Below are positions 60,284 to 64,000 of a DNA stretch of 64,000 nucleotides, piece after piece; the first letter of the stretch is position 1; every line of letters begins with the position of its first letter. The stretch covers positions 55,312,102 to 55,376,101 of the forward strand of contig NC_079504.1 in the NCBI RefSeq assembly GCF_030052815.1, written 5' to 3'. The notes beneath the pieces were generated by a model. That model did no database searches. It was not told the origin of the DNA and was given only the letters and a program-made list of their open reading frames with translations. The translations under genes were made by a program, and so were the position numbers. Source of the stretch: Hevea brasiliensis. Its lineage: Eukaryota; Streptophyta; Magnoliopsida; Malpighiales; Euphorbiaceae.

Positions 60284-60450
60284 AATGGTTTTAAAGTAAA
60301 TTTTGAATCGTGAATTTGAAATCTTTTTGTCGGTAACTACAATCGCTCAAATGTTTGATACATATAGTACATTTACATCATAAATGTGAACTAATGGAGA
60401 GGAATCTCCTTGTGTTGGTTGTACAGAATAGAAAATTACGTGAGAAAAAT

Positions 60451-61150
60451 GGAAGAGAATAATGAGACAATAGAAACGATGCAGTGATGGCGGAAGAACA
60501 AGTGAGGCCCCACTCCACAAAGTGTCGAAGGCTGACTGCACTGCAGTTTACAGTACAAATTACTGCACAAATGGCCCAACAAATGGCCACTTTCTTTCAA
60601 CCAATGGCGATAACTGTCACCAAGCCCAAGCATGCACTCCAACCCCACAAGGGCGGTGTGAAATGGAAAAGAGGAGAAACCTATGGGTCGAGTTGAACAG
60701 AATTTGGGGAAGAGAAAAGAATTTGAGGAACCCGAACTCGTAAATATGATAGAGGCGGATCATCAGGGCAGAGACCACTAAGATATAGTCGTCGAACAAC
60801 TAGAAGTTCCTACCCTTCCCGCCAATGTGAAACTTGTAGAAGATATCATGGAGGTATTTGTCGTAAGGCATCTGGAGCCTGTTACAATTGTGGAAAACTT
60901 GGACACTTTGCTAAAAATTGTGCTAAACCACCTCGATCTGCTCTCCGGAGTTCACAGACCATCAGCCAGAGTCAAGATAGAAATAGAGTTGGTATTCCTC
61001 ACCACTATAACACAGTGAATCAACCCGAATATAGTAGCGCACCAGTCGGAGTGTCCACTATGCACCAAGTAAAAGGAGCAGAAACTTCAGATGTAGCTGC
61101 TGGTAAGTTCTTAATTTTAGTTATTATTTGATCCCAGCACTACTTAGTTG
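60451..61150 (+). pseudogene. gag: gag of Element 6, broken, capsid deleted
   Basis: The N-terminal part begins at an ATG near 60451 with stops and frame changes; the QITAQMAQQMATFFQPMA helix is readable at about 60553-60607. A basic linker follows directly, so capsid is missing as in Element 4. The double zinc knuckle is fully intact at 60826-60921: CETCRRYHGGIC then CYNCGKLGHFAKNC. The protease start near 61120-61150 is damaged (the triad reads like DPSTT). Several frame changes separate these parts, so no complete Gag can be made. Confidence 0.87.
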
Positions 61151-61850
61151 TGTGTTAGTGTCAGAACTATATGTTCTGTTGTCATTCCTTTACATGGGAA
61201 CGAATTTTGATGTATTAGTGACTAGTCCTTTAGGATAATAACTATAATAACAAGTATGGTTGACATTAATTTTAGAAGAATTGTTAGCTAAAAGTATTTT
61301 CTAACATACCGTAAATTATAAAGCTAAATGGCGAGCCTACTTAATGTAAGGCAAGAGGACCTAAAAGTAAGTTACAGTAATAGAATTGCTCTAGATGTGG
61401 GCAAAGATGTTACTGTTAGTAATTGTCAAAGGAAATTGTAATCAGAATCGGTTTGGGATATTAGTGGATTTGAGAAAGATAAGATGTTAGAAAACCTAGT
61501 CCATGAGGTTATAACGTAGTGACTATATAATGTTCTCGATGTTTGTATTGTAAGCTGCAGATTACTGATGCAAACCTTTGGATTATTGTGTAGAGCTACG
61601 TACTTACTCGTGTTATAATAAATTAATAATATTTGTAATTAATATATAAATTGATACATTGCACCCGAATAGGTACTATTACTCGAAATAAATGTGAAAA
61701 TTTTAGTCGGAAATTTAAAACTTCGTAACTAGCACAATCGAAAGACTACACTTTTAAGGTAGTCGAGTCAGAAACTCGGTTACAATAATGTGAACTACCG
61801 ATTACCACAAGAATTGCTATAAGCTTAGAGATATCAAGACAACGTATCAT
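61151..61850 (+). pseudogene. Decayed core of Element 6
   Basis: No recognisable domain. The stretch 61205-61480 follows the Element 4 core. From about 61485 it follows the Element 2 core, including its GAAAACCTAGT..CATGAGG words that in Element 2 belong to the gag start. This looks like a recombinant of two element backbones. Multiple stops occur in all forward frames. Confidence 0.65.
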
Positions 61851-62087
61851 CCTCGCAGATGGACAATTGAAACAAGTAATTCGTAAATTCGAACTCATTG
61901 AGTTCCTATAAATAATGAAATGAAATGATAAAAATAACTCAGAAATGTGATAAGCCCTCAAGAATATATCGAGAACTTGTGTCATTGAATCCGAGAGGAG
62001 ATGGGACAGATACATCCTACTAACAGAATTTGTATACATTAATAAGTGTCAAGCTAGCATACAAGTGGCACCCTATGAAACATTGTA
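61851..62087 (+). pseudogene. pol: Integrase remnant of Element 6 (older piece)
   Basis: Fragments matching the second half of an integrase core are readable across frame changes: DGQLKQVIR (Lys at the catalytic Glu position, 61870-61872), an EMGQI-type stretch, and a PYETL motif near 62075-62085. This part lies upstream of a segment that codes for the first half of the integrase core, so the domain order is reversed at about 62088. Confidence 0.75.
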
Positions 62088-63140
62088 AGGGAACAGATAA
62101 CTATGGATTTTGTGATGAAATTTACGAGGACACAGAATAGTCATGATGCAAGATAGGTTATAATTGATGACTAACCAAGTCCGCTCACTTTTGCCATCCG
62201 GATGGACTATAGCACTGAAAGATTAGCCAGATTGTACATATATGAAATTGTAAAATTGCATAGAGTGCCAGTATCGATTGTGTCTGACAGAGATTCTAGG
62301 TTCACTTCTAGATTCTGGGGTAGTCTTCAGAGAGCCCTAAGAACTAGATTGAACTTTAGCACGGCATTCCACCAGAGACAGATGGCCAGTCTAAGAGGGT
62401 TATTCAGATATTGGAGGATATGCTACGGGCTTGTGTGATTGAATTTGAAGGTAGTTGGGATACACACTTGCCTTTGATTGAGTTTGCTTATAACAACAGC
62501 TACCAATCAAGCATTGGGATGCCTCCATATGAAGCTTTGTATGGTAGAAAGTGCAGAACTCCCTTATGTTGGGATGAAGTAGGTGAAAGGAAGATGATTG
62601 GGCCAGAAATTGTTCAGTAGACAGAGGAAAAGATTAGATTGATCAGAGATAGACTCAAGGCTGCATCAGATCGTCAGAAGTCCTATGTTGATCTGAAAAG
62701 AAGAGATATTGAGTATGCAGTGGGTGATAAGGTATTCCTCAAAGTTTCTCCTTGGAAGAGGATTATGAGATTTGGCAGAAAGGGGAAACTGAGTCCTCAT
62801 TTCATCGGACCATATGAGGTTCTGGAAAGAGTGAGTCCTTTGACATATCGGTTGGCATTACCTCCAAAGCTAGCAAGGATACACAGTGTCTTTCCATGTG
62901 TCCATGTTAAGGAGGTACAGATCAGACCCATCTCATGTACTATCAGTTGAAGAGATTGAGGTAAATCCAGACCTCTCATATGATGAAGAACCCATACAAA
63001 TTATGGCATATGAGGTGAAGCAGCTGAGGAACAAACAGATACACCTAGTTGAAGTGCGGTGGAACCATCATTCAGACCAGGAAGCTACTTGGGAACGTGA
63101 AGAGGATATGAGGAGACAGCACCTGACTATTCGAGACTAA
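62088..63140 (+). pseudogene. pol: Integrase and chromodomain of Element 6 (fresher piece)
   Basis: Starts at ITMDFV and continues through [34 protein letters not shown] (both catalytic Asp regions present), then [15 protein letters not shown], where the catalytic Glu is Lys (62393-62395). The C-terminal GPYEVLERVSPLTYRLALP module is complete. The chromodomain at about 62979-63125 is whole (DEEPIQIM to EATWEREEDM) and ends with TAA at 63138-63140. Breaks: early stops near 62150-62215, a one-base loss near 62372, TAG at 62618, and a frame change near 62893. It is less decayed than the rest of the core. Confidence 0.9.
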
Positions 63141-63169
63141 TACTGTAAAATTTCGAGACGAAATTTATT

Positions 63170-63181
63170 TAAGGGGAGAAT
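63170..63181 (+). other. Polypurine tract of Element 6
   Basis: TTAAGGGGAGAAT lies 30 bases after the pol stop and directly precedes the 3' LTR. Confidence 0.85.
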
Positions 63182-64000
63182 TGTAACACCCTAAGTTGAT
63201 GAGTGCGTTCTCTTGCTCCGTGACTGATTGTCCTGGACAATAGGATGCCTAGAACTACACTTCGATATGTGTGAGGAGACATAAAATAATGAAATACAAG
63301 AAAATAAAATACAAGAAAAATAAAGGAAAAATAATAGCAAAGAAATGTAGCCAAGTTAAGCGAGCCGGGAATCCTAGCGATGGGTGACCGCACCGGGAAG
63401 TCATGGCGTGGACCGTTGACTAGCCCTGGACTGCAGGGAACCATGGAAAACATTTTTAGGACATAAATAGACCCTTATTGAAGTATAAATCTCATTAGAA
63501 AGATTAAAGAAAAAATAAATAATTAGTACAAAGAAAAGTGAGAAATCAAAAAACAGACAAAATACGGTGTTATCGAAAAATCGGGAATGCCACCCGAACA
63601 GGGGCATTATGGTCATTTGACATCCCGAAGTGTCTTTTGACCTAAATGTCCATTAAAAATAAATAATATTACACTTAGAAAATGAAATGAAAAATTAATT
63701 TGGTGGTACCTAAAGTAAATAGCTAAAATCATGGGTTAATGTGGGATTAAGTGAACAATTAGATTATTATATGATTTAAACCTAGTTAGTGGACCACTAT
63801 AGGATTAATTAAACACTAAATGGGGCTGATGTAAGTCCACTATCTCCAGCAGCAACTTCATCTTCCCCATTTTCCCATCCAAGCCGAAATGAAGAGGTGA
63901 AGAATCCACCATTAACGTTTTCATGCAAGCTCTCATAACTCTCCATTTTCAACTCCAATCCCTTAAGTGGCTTCATGAAAGTTTGTCTACTCATCACAAG
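63182..64000 (+). repeat. Element 6, 3' LTR (first 819 bp, cut by window end)
   Basis: Matches 56172-56990. After about base 63250 the two copies are almost identical, but the first 70 bases differ by many small indels and substitutions. No gene is seen. Confidence 0.93.

Larger units (their letters stand above)
56172..64000 (+). mobile_element. Element 6: family-B gypsy element (right end outside window)
   Basis: 5' LTR 56172-60264, core 60265-63181, start of 3' LTR 63182-64000. The two LTRs are almost identical except for their first 70 bases, so the insertion is young. The left flank is AAATC; the right target duplication is beyond the window. The core is a patchwork of a broken gag, an unrecognisable stretch, a decayed integrase piece, and a better-kept integrase-chromodomain segment. 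Confidence 0.9.

Overview
This is a stretch of plant nuclear DNA made almost entirely of nested LTR retrotransposons. I see no host protein gene, rRNA, tRNA or CRISPR array. Three things point to a plant: the primer-binding sites match plant initiator-Met tRNA (TGGTATCAGAGC), the polyproteins are Ty3/gypsy chromovirus type with a C-terminal chromodomain (closest by eye to the Tekay/Del clade), and all LTRs are AT-rich with TG...CA ends and 5-bp target duplications. A woody eudicot, possibly Euphorbiaceae, is my guess from general familiarity with such repeats and is weakly supported.

Layout. Element 1 (+, LTR type A) runs from before base 1 to 41974: partial 5' LTR 1-674, gag-pol 802-7401, end of the chromodomain 38635-38720, 3' LTR 38774-41974. 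Its reverse transcriptase is split by a copia-like solo LTR (3153-5257). Its chromodomain is split by the 31-kb Element 2 (-, 7402-38629). Element 2's left LTR is itself split by Element 3 (+, 10235-25248), an almost coreless element. Element 3's LTRs carry a second copia-like solo LTR (11973-14075) and a family-B solo LTR (19530-23500). Element 2's core carries a family-C solo LTR (26753-30246) and its right LTR carries a family-B solo LTR (31704-35086). Nearly every junction is supported by a 5-bp target duplication, and four also by an uninterrupted sister sequence in the window.

Right of Element 1 lie a scrap of family-C LTR (41975-42149), Element 4 (+, family C, 5' LTR 42150-45926 with a broken gag), a truncated family-B LTR (48158-49040), the young coreless Element 5 (49041-56145, two 3375-bp LTRs), and Element 6 (+, family B, 56172 to beyond the window), whose core is a patchwork ending in a fairly fresh integrase-chromodomain segment.

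No copy is coding-competent. Stops are mostly of the kind made by C-to-T decay, and the integrase catalytic Glu codon reads Lys in all four places where it can be read. The most interesting signals are in the LTRs. Families with different sequences share a pair of adjacent stem-loops near the 3' end and, in families B and C, a TATA box, a splice donor about 100 nt downstream, and a 59-64-nt mini-exon flanked by splice consensus. This suggests a spliced leader inside unusually long LTRs. These structures are read by eye and are untested.
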